From CAIKMD01 sp963803265 (lineage in GTDB: Bacteria > Pseudomonadota > Alphaproteobacteria > ATCC43930 > CGMCC-115725): 64,000 bases of DNA. The DNA lies in assembly GCA_963803265.1 (NCBI GenBank), contig CAWDLZ010000013.1, positions 1 to 64,000 of the forward strand. The letters run 5' to 3'. The stretch's first letter is position 1, and each line of letters opens with the position of its first letter. The notes below the pieces were generated by a model. The model saw nothing but the letters and a program-made list of their open reading frames with translations. It ran no database searches and was not told the DNA's origin. Position numbers and translations under genes: made by a program. This document shows positions 44,924-54,162 of this stretch, in pieces.

Positions 44924-46420
44924 ACTCGACAAGCCCTTATGGCGCGCTCGAGACCCGCTTTCGCCGCCTCGGCACGCTGCGCGAGGCGCTTGCCGTGCCT
45001 CGACTGGGACTTGGCGACCCAGATGCCCGAAGGCGGCGCCAGCGCGCGCGCCGAGCAGCTCGCCACGTTGAGGCTCTTGTGCCACGAGCTCGTCACCGAC
45101 GAGGCCCTGCCCGATCTCCTCGCCGGCGCCGACGCGCAGAACGATCTCGATGCCTGGCAACGCGCCAATCTGCACGAGATGCGCCGCGCTTGGCAGCACG
45201 CGGCAGCCGTGCCCGCTGCCCTGGTCGAGGCCCACTCCCGGGCCTGCTCGGCCTGCGAGATGGCGTGGCGGGCGGCGCGGCCGGCCAATGATTTCGCCGC
45301 GATTCTGCCTAGTTTCCGCGAGGTCCTGGCGCTGGTGCGCGAGGTCGCCGCGGCCAAGGCGGAGCGCCTTGGCAAGACGCCCTATGACGCGCTGCTCGAT
45401 CAATACGAGCCCGATGGCAGCGCCGCCGCGATCGATGCCCTCTTCGAGCCTCTGGCCGCGCGCCTCCCCGCATTGATCGACGAGGCCCTCCTGGCCCAAG
45501 CCCGCCGGCCGAAGCCGGTTGCGCCCGCTGGCCCGTTCCCTGTGGCGGCGCAGCGCGCGGCCGGGGTGACGCTGATGGAGCGGCTCGGCTTCGATTTCGC
45601 CCATGGCAGGCTCGATATCAGCCTCCACCCGTTCTGCGGCGGCACCCCCGACGACGTGCGGATCACCACGCGCTACGACGAGGCGGATTTTCGCGGCGCG
45701 CTGATGGGCGTGCTGCACGAGACCGGTCATGCGCTCTACGAGCGCGGCCTGCCCGAGGCGTGGCGCCGTCAGCCGGTCGGCAAGGCGCGCGGTATGAGCC
45801 TCCACGAAAGCCAGTCGCTCCTGATCGAAATGCAGGTTTGCCGCTCGCGCGGCTTCCTCGACTTCGCGGCGCCGATCCTGGCCCGAGCTTTTGGGCGCGA
45901 TGGGCCGGAATGGAGCGCCGACAATCTCTACCGCCTCAACACGCAAGTCGAGCGCAGCCTCGTCCGCGTCGATGCCGACGAGGTGACCTATCCCGGCCAT
46001 GTCATCCTGCGCTATCGGCTGGAGCGCGCCCTCCTATCGGGCGATCTGCCGCTCGAGGATTTGCCGAGGGCGTGGCACGAGGCGATGCGGGCGCTCATCG
46101 GCGTCGCACCTCCCGACGATCGCCTCGGGTGCCTCCAGGATATTCATTGGTATGACGGCGCCTTCGGCTATTTCCCGACTTATACGCTCGGGGCCATGAC
46201 GGCCGCGCAATTGTTCGACGCGGCCAAGCGCGCCGATCCCGCGATCGAGCCGGGCATCGCCGGTGGCGATTTCGCGCCGCTCCTCGCCTGGCTCCGGGCC
46301 AATGTTCACGGGACCGCCTCGCGCTATTCGACGGCCGAGACGATCTTGCGCGCGACCGGCAAGCCGCTCGATCCCGCGATCTTCGAGCGGCACTTGCGAA
46401 GGCGCTACGTCGCCCTCTAA
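44920..46420 (+). CDS. M32 family metallocarboxypeptidase, one frameshift near the start
   Basis: About 499-aa zinc carboxypeptidase Taq type. The zinc site HETGH lies in LMGVLHETGHALYERGLPEA, and the family motifs DVRITTRYDEADF, IESQS-like LHESQSLLIEMQ and PTYTLG are present. The natural start (MNSTSPYGALETRFRRLGTL at 44920, overlapping the SURF1 stop) is separated from LDWDLATQMPEGGASARAEQ by one extra C at 44998/44999. Removes C-terminal residues from peptides in the cytoplasm. Confidence 0.9.
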
Positions 46421-46459
46421 TCTCGCCGCCGCCGATAAAAGCCCAGCGGAGCAGCCGAC

Positions 46460-46768
46460 ATGGCCCAGTTCGTTCTCATCGCGGAACTGCAGGTGAAGCC
46501 CGACACGGTCGAGAAGTTCGTGCCCCTCATTCTGGCGAATGCCCAGGCCTCGGTCGCGAAAGAGCCCGGCTGCTTGCAGTTCGACCTGACGCAAGCCGAG
46601 GACGACCGCACCAAATTCGCGCTCTACGAGGTCTATGCCGACGCGGCGGCGTTCGAGGCGCATGGCAAGATGCCCCATGTCCAGGAATTCTTCGCGGCCG
46701 CGAAGGACATGATCGCCGGGCGCGGGGCCAAGCGCCTTGCCCGGCTCGCCGGCTTCCACAAGCACTGA
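46460..46768 (+). CDS. putative quinol monooxygenase (ABM domain)
   Basis: A 102-aa dimeric ferredoxin-like-fold protein: FVLIAELQVKPDTVEKFVPL at the start, EPGCLQFDLTQAEDDRTKFA (the typical EPGCLxFD motif) and FALYEVYADAAAFEAH. Such proteins (YgiN-like) oxidise quinols without a cofactor, or serve as related ABM domains. Same direction as the VanB-type reductase gene 21 bases downstream; together they could belong to aromatic metabolism rather than to the cox operon. Confidence 0.88.
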   Translation: MAQFVLIAELQVKPDTVEKFVPLILANAQASVAKEPGCLQFDLTQAEDDRTKFALYEVYADAAAFEAHGKMPHVQEFFAAAKDMIAGRGAKRLARLAGFHKH

Positions 46769-46789
46769 CAGGCGCGCAAGCTTTCCGCG

Positions 46790-47758
46790 ATGACCAGCGA
46801 GGCAAGCCGGTTGCCGCTCCGGGTCCACTCCTCGACCTGGGAAGCCGAAGGCGTGGTGTCCTTCGAGCTGCGCGATCCTGGCGGCGCCGCGCTGCCGCCT
46901 TTTACCGCGGGCGCGCATCTCGATCTCCATCTGCGCAACGGCATGCTGCGCTCCTATTCGCTAGTCAATAGTCAAGACGAGCGGCACCGCTACGTCATTG
47001 CGGTGCAGAAAGATCGCAAGAGCCGCGGCGGCTCGACCTGGGTGCATGACCGGCTTCGGGTCGGCGACATGATCGAGATCTCGGGCCCGCGCAATAATTT
47101 TCCGCTCGCCGAGGACGCGGCGCATTCGCTCTTCATCGCGGGCGGCATCGGCGTCACGCCGCTTTATTGCATGGTCCAGCGTCTCCATGCGCTCGGCCGC
47201 CCGCTGGAGCTTTATTACTGCGTGCGCACCCGGGCCGAGGCGGCCTTCCGAGCGGCGCTCGAGACGCTGGGCGCCGCGGGCAAAGCGAGAATCGTCTTCA
47301 ATTTCGACGGCGAGCCGGGCTTCAAGCTCCTCGACATTGCCGGCGTGGTGGCGTCCGCGGCGCCCGGAACCCAGCTTTATTGCTGCGGTCCCTTGCCGAT
47401 GCTCGCGGCTTTCGAGGAAGCGACAAACGCGCTCGAGAGGGAGCGCGTCCATGTCGAGTATTTCACGCCCAAGGAAGCGCCGGCCGCCGCCGGCGGCTTT
47501 ACCGTGGTGGCGGCGAAGACCGGCCGGAGCTTCGTCATCCCGCCCGGCAAGACCATCTTGGAGACCCTGACCGATGCCGGGCTCCAGCTTGCTTGCTCGT
47601 GCCTCGAGGGCGTGTGCGGGACCTGCGAGACAAGGGTGCTCGAAGGCGTGCCCGACCACCGCGACGTCGTGCTGACCGAGGCCGAGCGCGTCGCCAACAA
47701 GACCATGATGATCTGCTGTTCGGGCTGCAAGGGCGACCGGCTGGTTCTCGATCTCTAG
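46790..47758 (+). CDS. PDR/VanB-family oxidoreductase (Rieske oxygenase reductase)
   Basis: A 322-aa electron-transfer protein with three modules: FMN/FAD-binding barrel (residues about 1-105, with RSYSLVNSQ), NAD-binding domain (about 106-220, IAGGIGVTPLYCMVQRL) and a C-terminal plant-type ferredoxin whose [2Fe-2S] cysteines are in CSCLEGVCGTCETRVLEG plus a later Cys in MMICCSGC. It delivers electrons from NADH to a class IA/IB Rieske oxygenase. No oxygenase is adjacent; those at 29659 and 62371 are candidate partners. Confidence 0.92.
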   Translation: MTSEASRLPLRVHSSTWEAEGVVSFELRDPGGAALPPFTAGAHLDLHLRNGMLRSYSLVNSQDERHRYVIAVQKDRKSRGGSTWVHDRLRVGDMIEISGPRNNFPLAEDAAHSLFIAGGIGVTPLYCMVQRLHALGRPLELYYCVRTRAEAAFRAALETLGAAGKARIVFNFDGEPGFKLLDIAGVVASAAPGTQLYCCGPLPMLAAFEEATNALERERVHVEYFTPKEAPAAAGGFTVVAAKTGRSFVIPPGKTILETLTDAGLQLACSCLEGVCGTCETRVLEGVPDHRDVVLTEAERVANKTMMICCSGCKGDRLVLDL

Positions 47759-47932
47759 CGCGGCAGGATTCCGATCGAGTAGGTGGGATTCTCCTCCTTC
47801 GTCCGCTGACGATGCCATAAAGGCCGGCCCGATATTTCGATTTGGTTACAGTACAACGTCGGCGATGTTGCATTAATCGAAAGCAAATCACTGTGGCCGA
47901 GGATGCCTCCACTGCAACGGAGCGAGCCGGCC

Positions 47933-48205
47933 ATGAGACAATATCGCTGCTATTTCTTGAACGCCGCATCGCGGATCATCGGAGCCCAGGCCTATCATTC
48001 CGAGGATGCCGCCGGGGCTTTGCGCGAGGCGCGCGCCCATCTCGCCGACCATGAATACCGCGCCGCGGCCGAGGTCTGGCAGGAAGAGGAATACATCGGC
48101 TGCGTCCTGCGCAGCGACGCCACCGATGCGGGAGTGACATATCCCGTCGAGCAGACCCTTTACGATCGGGTCGCCAAATGTCCGCTGCCACGCAAGGCGT
48201 CGTAA
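47933..48205 (+). CDS. small hypothetical protein (90 aa)
   Basis: Soluble protein starting MRQYRCYFLNAASRIIGAQA, then an Ala/Glu-rich helix and VWQEEEYIGCVLRSD. No signal or family recognised with certainty; the RQYRCYFLN style beginning is common among short proteins of Rhizobiales. ATG at 47933 preferred over in-frame starts further upstream. Confidence 0.6.
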   Translation: MRQYRCYFLNAASRIIGAQAYHSEDAAGALREARAHLADHEYRAAAEVWQEEEYIGCVLRSDATDAGVTYPVEQTLYDRVAKCPLPRKAS

Positions 48206-48351
48206 GGATAGGCGCTCGCCGAGGATCGGCGTGAACGAGGCCGCCTGACGGCGTTCTCAAGGCGCGCCGATAACGGCCCTTCCCGTGCCGTTGCTTGCCC
48301 GGCCCCCCGGGATTAGGCTCGCCCGGCCTTACCCTGCGCCTGGACGAGCCC

Positions 48352-49776
48352 TTGCCCTATATCAGCACCCGCGACGGACGGAATCCGCCGAATTCTTTGG
48401 CTTTCGACGAGGTCCTGCTCGCCGGGCTCGCGCCCGATGGCGGGCTTTTCGTGCCGCGATCCTGGCCGGCGCTCGATGCCGCCGCGCTCGGCGCGCTGCG
48501 CGGCCAATCCTACGCCGAGATCGCGGCGCGAGTGATGACGCCGTTCCTCGACGGCGCGATCGCGGGTGCCGAGTGGCGGGCGCTCGTGACAGACAGCTAT
48601 CGCGGGTTCGACGATCCGGCAGTGGCGCCGTTGAAGGAGCTGGGGCAGGGGCTCTACCTGCTCGAGCTCTTCCATGGGCCGACGCTCGCCTTCAAGGATT
48701 ACGCGCTGCAACTCGTCGGCCGGCTGTTCGATCATGTCCTGGCCAAGCGCCGCGCCCGCGTCACCATCGTGGGCGCCACCTCCGGCGATACCGGCTCGGC
48801 CGCCATCGCCGCGTGCCGCGACCGCGCTTCCGTCGATCTTTTCATGTTCTATCCCAAAGGCCGCATCTCGGCCATGCAGCGCCGCCAGATGACCACGGTG
48901 CAATCGCCCAATGTCCACGCCGTCGCCATCGACGGCACCTTCGACGATTGCCAGGATCTGGTGAAGGCGTTGTTCGCCGATGCGGCCTTCCGCCGCGATC
49001 TCAACCTCTCGGCGGTCAACTCGATCAACTGGGCGCGGATCATGGCCCAGACGGTGTATTATTTTGTGGCCTGGGCGGCGCTCGGCGCAAACGGCCATGA
49101 AATCTCGTTCGCGGTCCCGACCGGCAATTTCGGCAATGTCTATGCCGCGCATGCCGCGCGCCGCATGGGGCTGCCCGTCGCCGAACTGGTCATCGGCACC
49201 AACCGCAATGACATCCTGGCGCGCTTCATCAATAGCGGCGTCATGACCATCGGCCCGGTCGAGCCCAGCCTTTCGCCCAGCATGGATATCCAGGTCTCGA
49301 GCAATTTCGAGCGGCTTTATTTCGAGTTGAAGCACGGCGACGGCGCGGGCGTAGCCGAGGCGATGACCGAGTTCCGCCGGACCGGCACCTTGCCCGCGTC
49401 GGCCGCGGAGTGGCAGGAGGCGCGGCGGCTTTTTGCCGCCTACCGGGTCGATGACGAAGCGACCCTCGAAGAGATCGCCGCGACCTACCGCGCCACCGGC
49501 ATCATGCTCGATCCGCATAGCGCAGTCGCGGTCGCCGCGGCCCGAGCGATGCGGCGCGATGCGTCGCGCCCGATGGTCGCGCTCGCCACCGCCCATCCGG
49601 CGAAGTTTCCCGAGGCGATCCGGCGCGCCATCGGCACAGAGCCCACCCTGCCGCCCGCGCTCGCCGCGCTGGCGCGGCTGCCCGAGCGCGACCTATCGCT
49701 GCCCAACGATCTCGGCGCGGTGCGCGCCTTCATTCGCCAGCGGGCGCGCTCGGTTGCCGTTGGAGCCTCGCTATGA
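48352..49776 (+). CDS. thrC: threonine synthase
   Basis: A 474-aa PLP enzyme making threonine from phosphohomoserine. The N-terminus LPYISTRDGRNPPNSLAFDE is typical; the PLP lysine is in GPTLAFKDYALQL, followed by TIVGATSGDTGSAAIAACRD (phosphate/substrate loop) and SVNSINWARIMAQTVYYF. The conserved beginning fits a TTG start at 48352 (alternatives upstream would add a Pro/Gly-rich stretch). Its stop overlaps the start of the M16 peptidase gene (ATGA). This thrC-M16 pairing is common in alphaproteobacteria. Confidence 0.94.
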   Translation: MPYISTRDGRNPPNSLAFDEVLLAGLAPDGGLFVPRSWPALDAAALGALRGQSYAEIAARVMTPFLDGAIAGAEWRALVTDSYRGFDDPAVAPLKELGQGLYLLELFHGPTLAFKDYALQLVGRLFDHVLAKRRARVTIVGATSGDTGSAAIAACRDRASVDLFMFYPKGRISAMQRRQMTTVQSPNVHAVAIDGTFDDCQDLVKALFADAAFRRDLNLSAVNSINWARIMAQTVYYFVAWAALGANGHEISFAVPTGNFGNVYAAHAARRMGLPVAELVIGTNRNDILARFINSGVMTIGPVEPSLSPSMDIQVSSNFERLYFELKHGDGAGVAEAMTEFRRTGTLPASAAEWQEARRLFAAYRVDDEATLEEIAATYRATGIMLDPHSAVAVAAARAMRRDASRPMVALATAHPAKFPEAIRRAIGTEPTLPPALAALARLPERDLSLPNDLGAVRAFIRQRARSVAVGASL

Positions 49777-51032
49777 CAGTGACCGTCACGACCCTGCCGA
49801 ATGGAATGCGCGTCGTCACCGACACCATGAATTCGGTCGAGACGGTCTCGATCGGCGTCTGGGTCGATGTCGGCACCCGTCACGAGCCCGCCGCGATCAA
49901 CGGCGTCGCGCATCTCTTGGAGCACATGGCGTTCAAGGGCACGGCGCGGCGCTCGGCGCTCGACATCGCCTCCGAGATCGAGGCGGTGGGCGGACACGTC
50001 AACGCCTATACTTCGCGCGAGCACACCGCCTATTACGCCAAGGTGCTGAAGGCCGATCTCGGCCTCGCGGTCGATATCCTCGCCGACATCCTGCAGCACT
50101 CGATCTTCGACGCCGCCGAGCTCGAGCGCGAGCGCACCGTCATCCTGCAGGAGATCGGCCAGGCGCAGGACACGCCCGACGACATCATCTTCGATCTGTT
50201 CCAGGAACGCGCCTATCCCGGCCAGCCGATGGGACAGCCCGTGCTGGGCCGCGCCGAGATCATCAAAGCGCTCGGGCGCGACAGCATCGCCGAGTATCAA
50301 CAGCGCAACTATGCCGCGCCCGGCATGATCCTCGTCGCGGCCGGCAATCTCGCGCATGACGCGCTGGTGGCCTTGGCCGAGCGCGAATTTTCCGCGCTTT
50401 CGCTGCACGGCGAGGCGCGCACCGAGCCGGCGCGCTATCTCGGCGGCGATCTACGCGAGCGGCGCGACCTCGAGCAAGTTCATCTGGTGCTGGGGTTCCC
50501 CGGCTTCGCCTTCGGCGACCGCGACTACTATGCCGCCTCGGTGCTGTCAACCGCGTTCGGCGGCGGCATGTCGTCGCGCCTGTTTCAGGAAATCCGCGAG
50601 AAGCGCGGCCTCGCCTACACCATCTACTCGTTTTCCCACAGCTACTCCGACGGCGGCGTGTTCGGCATCTATGTCGGCACCGGCGAGGCCGAAACCGCCG
50701 AGCTGATGCCCCTTCTGTGCGACGAGGTCGTCAAGCTCGGCAAGGGGTTGGCGGGTATCGAGCTCGAGCGCGCGCGGGCGCAATTGAAGGCCGGCCTCCT
50801 CATGTCGCTCGAAGGCACCACCGCGCGCTGCGAGCAACATGCCAGCCATATGCTCGTCTTCGGCCGCCCGCTCGATCCCGCCGAGCTCGTCGGCCACATC
50901 GATGCGGTCGACGAAGACGCGGTGATCCGCGTCGCTTCGCGCTTATTGAGCGCGGCGCCGACGCTGGCGGCGTTGGGACCGATCGGGCGGATCGAGGATT
51001 ACGCCCGCCTCGCCGACCGGCTGAAGCGCTGA
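49773..51032 (+). CDS. M16 family zinc peptidase (processing-peptidase-like)
   Basis: A 419-aa peptidase with the inverted zinc motif HLLEH (His47, Glu50, His51) in VAHLLEHMAFKGTARR, the later Glu in the EIEAVGGHVNAYTSREHTAY region, and FGGGMSSRLFQEIREKRGLA (the glycine-rich loop). It resembles mitochondrial processing peptidase beta. Start overlaps the thrC stop. Cytoplasmic or periplasmic location is unclear; no signal peptide. Confidence 0.92.
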   Translation: MTVTVTTLPNGMRVVTDTMNSVETVSIGVWVDVGTRHEPAAINGVAHLLEHMAFKGTARRSALDIASEIEAVGGHVNAYTSREHTAYYAKVLKADLGLAVDILADILQHSIFDAAELERERTVILQEIGQAQDTPDDIIFDLFQERAYPGQPMGQPVLGRAEIIKALGRDSIAEYQQRNYAAPGMILVAAGNLAHDALVALAEREFSALSLHGEARTEPARYLGGDLRERRDLEQVHLVLGFPGFAFGDRDYYAASVLSTAFGGGMSSRLFQEIREKRGLAYTIYSFSHSYSDGGVFGIYVGTGEAETAELMPLLCDEVVKLGKGLAGIELERARAQLKAGLLMSLEGTTARCEQHASHMLVFGRPLDPAELVGHIDAVDEDAVIRVASRLLSAAPTLAALGPIGRIEDYARLADRLKR

Positions 51033-51054
51033 GCCGGGTTGAGGGGGGGACGGG

Positions 51055-51675
51055 GTGGCGCTCGATCTGTTGCGGCTGCCGCGCTTGTTCGGGACCGCGC
51101 CGCCGCCCTTTCGTCTCGCCGGCAAGCGGGTCGTCCTGCGCGCGCCCGAGCGCCAGGATTGGCGCGGCTGGGCCGAGCTGCGCGGCGCCTCGCGCGCTTT
51201 CCTCGTGCCGTGGGAGCCAAGCTGGGGCGAGGATGCGCTGTCGCGCGCAGCGTTCCGCCGGCGCCTCGCGCGATACGCGCTCGAATGGCATACCGATCAG
51301 GGCTACACCTTCTTGCTTTCCCGCGTTACGGACGAAGCGCTCGTGGGCGGCATCAGCCTGACCAATCTGCGCCGCGGCGTCGCCGAGACCTGTAGCATCG
51401 GCTACTGGGCCGGCGCGCCCCATGCCCGTCAGGGCTACATGACCGAAGGACTGGCGCTCGCCCTCAAATTCGCGTTCGAGCGGCTCAAGCTGCACCGGCT
51501 CGAAGCCGCGTGCTTGCCGCATAACGCCGCCAGCCGCGGCCTGTTGTTGAAATCGGGCTTCCGCGAAGAGGGTTACGCCCGCGAATATCTTTGCATCGAC
51601 GGCAAATGGCAGGACCATGTCCTGTTCGCGATGCTCGCCACCGAGTGGAAGTCCGGAAGCGATCAGCGCGCGTAA
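51055..51675 (+). CDS. GNAT family N-acetyltransferase (RimJ-like)
   Basis: A 206-aa acetyltransferase. Typical RimJ/RimL pieces: GKRVVLRAPERQDWRGWAEL, VGGISLTNLRRGVAETCSIG, YWAGAPHARQGYMTEGLALA (acetyl-CoA-binding loop) and LHRLEAACLPHNAASRGLLL followed by GFREEGYAREYL. GTG start at 51055 with a purine-rich GAGGGGGG upstream. Follows the M16 gene by 22 bases and is probably in the same unit; it may acetylate the N-terminus of a ribosomal protein. Confidence 0.9.
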   Translation: MALDLLRLPRLFGTAPPPFRLAGKRVVLRAPERQDWRGWAELRGASRAFLVPWEPSWGEDALSRAAFRRRLARYALEWHTDQGYTFLLSRVTDEALVGGISLTNLRRGVAETCSIGYWAGAPHARQGYMTEGLALALKFAFERLKLHRLEAACLPHNAASRGLLLKSGFREEGYAREYLCIDGKWQDHVLFAMLATEWKSGSDQRA

Positions 51676-51785
51676 GGCCGGCGCGTAAGCTCGAGGCCTG
51701 ACTCGGGTCGTAGGCCCTTGCGGAATCGTGCCGCGACGGGCTTAAGTGGACGAGGACGAAGAAGCAGGTCAGGGAGAGGTTTCGC

Positions 51786-54149
51786 ATGGACGGACGGAGC
51801 GAGACGGGCGGCGGCATCGGCAAGCCGGTGCAACGCAAGGAGGATTTGCGCCTCCTCACCGGCAAGGGCCATTACGTCACCGACCAGCGCCTGCCAGGCA
51901 TGGCGTTTGCCGCGATGGTTCGCTCGCCCCACGCTCACGCCCGCATTGTTTCGATCGCGACCGAGCGGGCGAAAGCCGCGCCGGGCGTCATCGCCGTCCT
52001 CACCGGCGCGGATTTCATCGCCGACGGGTTGAAGGCGATGGATCATCGCCCCACGCTGGTCGGGCCGCCCGACGTCACGGTTCGCGTGCGCGAGGGCTTC
52101 ACCATCTTTACCCATGCGGAGCCAATGCTGCCCGCCGACAAGGCGCGCTATGTCGGCGAACCGGTCGCGATGGTGGTCGCCGAGACCCAGGATCAGGCGA
52201 AAGATGGCGCCGAGCTGGTAGAGGTCGAATACGAAGCGCTTCCCGCCGTGACCATGGCGGCCGACGCGGTGAAGGCTGGCACGCAGAGGGTGTGGGACGA
52301 GGCGCCCTCGAATCTCTGCGTCGATGTCGAGGTCGGCGACAAGGCGGCGACCGACGCGGCCTTCGCCAAGGCCGCTCATGTGACGCGGCTCGACACTTGG
52401 GTGCAGCGCGTCACCGGGACCCCGATGGAGCCGCGCAACGCCGTGGGCGATTTCGATGCCTCTAGCGGGCGCTACACGCTCTACGCCGGAACCGGCAGCG
52501 GCGTGGCGAAGGAAAGAGTCGATCTCGCCAGCGTCCTGGGCGTCGCGCCCGAATTCTGCCGCGCCTTGTGCGGCGACATGGGCGGAAATTTCGGCACCAG
52601 GAATTTCTTTTTTCCGGAATACGGGCTGCTGCCCTGGGCGGCACGGCGGATTGGGCGCCCGGTCAAATGGCTCGGCGAGCGGCAGGAATCCTTCCTCAGC
52701 GACTACCAGGGCCGCGACCTGACCGTCACGGCCGAGCTGGCGCTCGACGGGCAAGGCAACTTCCTCGGCTTGCGCGGCACCAATCTCAGCAATGTCGGCG
52801 CCCACACCATCGCCTTCGTCCCGCTCCGGAAGGGGCTCGGCCAGATGTCGGGCGTCTACACGATCCCGGCCACGCATTTCCGCGGCTGTGCGGCGCTCAC
52901 CAATACCGTGCCGACGACCCCCTATCGCAGCGCCGGCCGGCCCGAGGCGGTCTTTGTCATCGAGCGGCTTATCGACCTGGCGGCCGACGAGCTCGGAATC
53001 GATCCTGTGGCGCTGCGGCGGCGCAACCTGATTGCGCCGGCGGCGATGCCCTACACCAATTCCGTCGGCCAGACCTACGACAACGGCGAATATGAAAAGG
53101 GCATGGACGCGGCATTGAAGCTCGCGGATTGGCAGGGTTTCGCCGCGCGGCGCGGCGAGGCAAAGCGGCGCGGCATGCTGCGCGGCATCGGCGTCGCCAA
53201 TTACATCGAGATCGCCGGCGGCTTCCCGCGCGAGCGCGCCGAGGTCACGGTGCGGCCCGAGGGCCGCGTCGAGCTGGTCTGCGGCACCATGAGCAGCGGC
53301 CAGGGCCACGAAACCAGCTTCGCCCAGCTCCTGACCGAGTGGCTCGGCGTGCCCTTCGACAGCATCGATTACGTCGCCCACGACACCGCGCGGGTCAGCG
53401 TCGGCGGCGGCTCGCATTCCGGGCGCTCGATGCGGATCGCCAGCCTCGCCATCGGCAAGGCGTCGGACGACATTATCGAGAAAGGCAAGCGGATCGCGGG
53501 CCATCTTCTGGAAACTTCGCCCGTGGATATCGAATTCGCGCGCGGCACTTTCACGGTCAAGGGCACCGATCGCCGCATCGGCATTTTCGACGTGGCGAAG
53601 GCGGCGGCGACGCGCAGCGATCTGCCCGAGGAGCTGCGCGGCAAGCTCGACGCCGTCGGCGATCAGACCGTCGGCGTCGGCGCCTGGCCTTCGGGCACGC
53701 ATGTCTGCGAGGTCGAGATCGATCCCGATACCGGGCTCGTCCGCATCGTCAAATGGTCCGGGGTCAACGATGTCGGGCTCGCGATCAATCCGCTGATCCT
53801 GCACGGCCAAACCCACGGCGCCGCGGCGCAAGGCATCGGCCAGGCCGTGTTCGAGCTATGCCATTACGACCACGACAGCGGTCAGTTGCTGTCGGCGTCG
53901 TTCATGGATTACGCCGTGCCGCGCGCCGATACCTTGCCGTCCTTCGATTGCGCCCTCGTCGAGCTGCCGGCGACCAGCCACCGCTATGGCATCCGGCCCG
54001 GCGGCGAGGGTGGCACGACGCCCGCGCTGGGTGCCGTCATCAACGCCGTCGTCGATGCGCTCTCGGAGCTCGGCGTGCGGCACGTCGAGATGCCGGCCAC
54101 GCCCGAGCGCGTGTGGCGCGCGATCCAGGAAGCAAAGGCGCGCCGTTGA
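51786..54149 (+). CDS. xanthine dehydrogenase family, molybdopterin-binding large subunit (copy A)
   Basis: A 787-aa molybdenum-hydroxylase large subunit. N-terminal domain GKPVQRKEDLRLLTGKGHYV with DQRLPGMAFAAMVRSPHAHA; cofactor-binding motifs CGDMGGNFGTRNFFFPEYGL, PTTPYRSAGRPEAVFVIERL and VCGTMSSGQGHETSFAQLL; and a C-terminal HPGGEGGTTPA-like GIRPGGEGGTTPALGAVINA with the catalytic Glu region. The active loop reads PYRSAGR, not the AYRCSFR of carbon monoxide dehydrogenase, so it is not a form I CO dehydrogenase. No small or medium subunit gene is beside it. Convergent with copy B, 13 bases apart. Confidence 0.9.
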   Translation: MDGRSETGGGIGKPVQRKEDLRLLTGKGHYVTDQRLPGMAFAAMVRSPHAHARIVSIATERAKAAPGVIAVLTGADFIADGLKAMDHRPTLVGPPDVTVRVREGFTIFTHAEPMLPADKARYVGEPVAMVVAETQDQAKDGAELVEVEYEALPAVTMAADAVKAGTQRVWDEAPSNLCVDVEVGDKAATDAAFAKAAHVTRLDTWVQRVTGTPMEPRNAVGDFDASSGRYTLYAGTGSGVAKERVDLASVLGVAPEFCRALCGDMGGNFGTRNFFFPEYGLLPWAARRIGRPVKWLGERQESFLSDYQGRDLTVTAELALDGQGNFLGLRGTNLSNVGAHTIAFVPLRKGLGQMSGVYTIPATHFRGCAALTNTVPTTPYRSAGRPEAVFVIERLIDLAADELGIDPVALRRRNLIAPAAMPYTNSVGQTYDNGEYEKGMDAALKLADWQGFAARRGEAKRRGMLRGIGVANYIEIAGGFPRERAEVTVRPEGRVELVCGTMSSGQGHETSFAQLLTEWLGVPFDSIDYVAHDTARVSVGGGSHSGRSMRIASLAIGKASDDIIEKGKRIAGHLLETSPVDIEFARGTFTVKGTDRRIGIFDVAKAAATRSDLPEELRGKLDAVGDQTVGVGAWPSGTHVCEVEIDPDTGLVRIVKWSGVNDVGLAINPLILHGQTHGAAAQGIGQAVFELCHYDHDSGQLLSASFMDYAVPRADTLPSFDCALVELPATSHRYGIRPGGEGGTTPALGAVINAVVDALSELGVRHVEMPATPERVWRAIQEAKARR

Positions 54150-54162
54150 GCGAAGGCGCGGC

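Noticed and set aside
44204..46000. 598-codon minus-strand open frame over SURF1 and the carboxypeptidase
   Set aside because: Composition is typical of antisense frames in GC-rich DNA and both plus-strand genes are certain.
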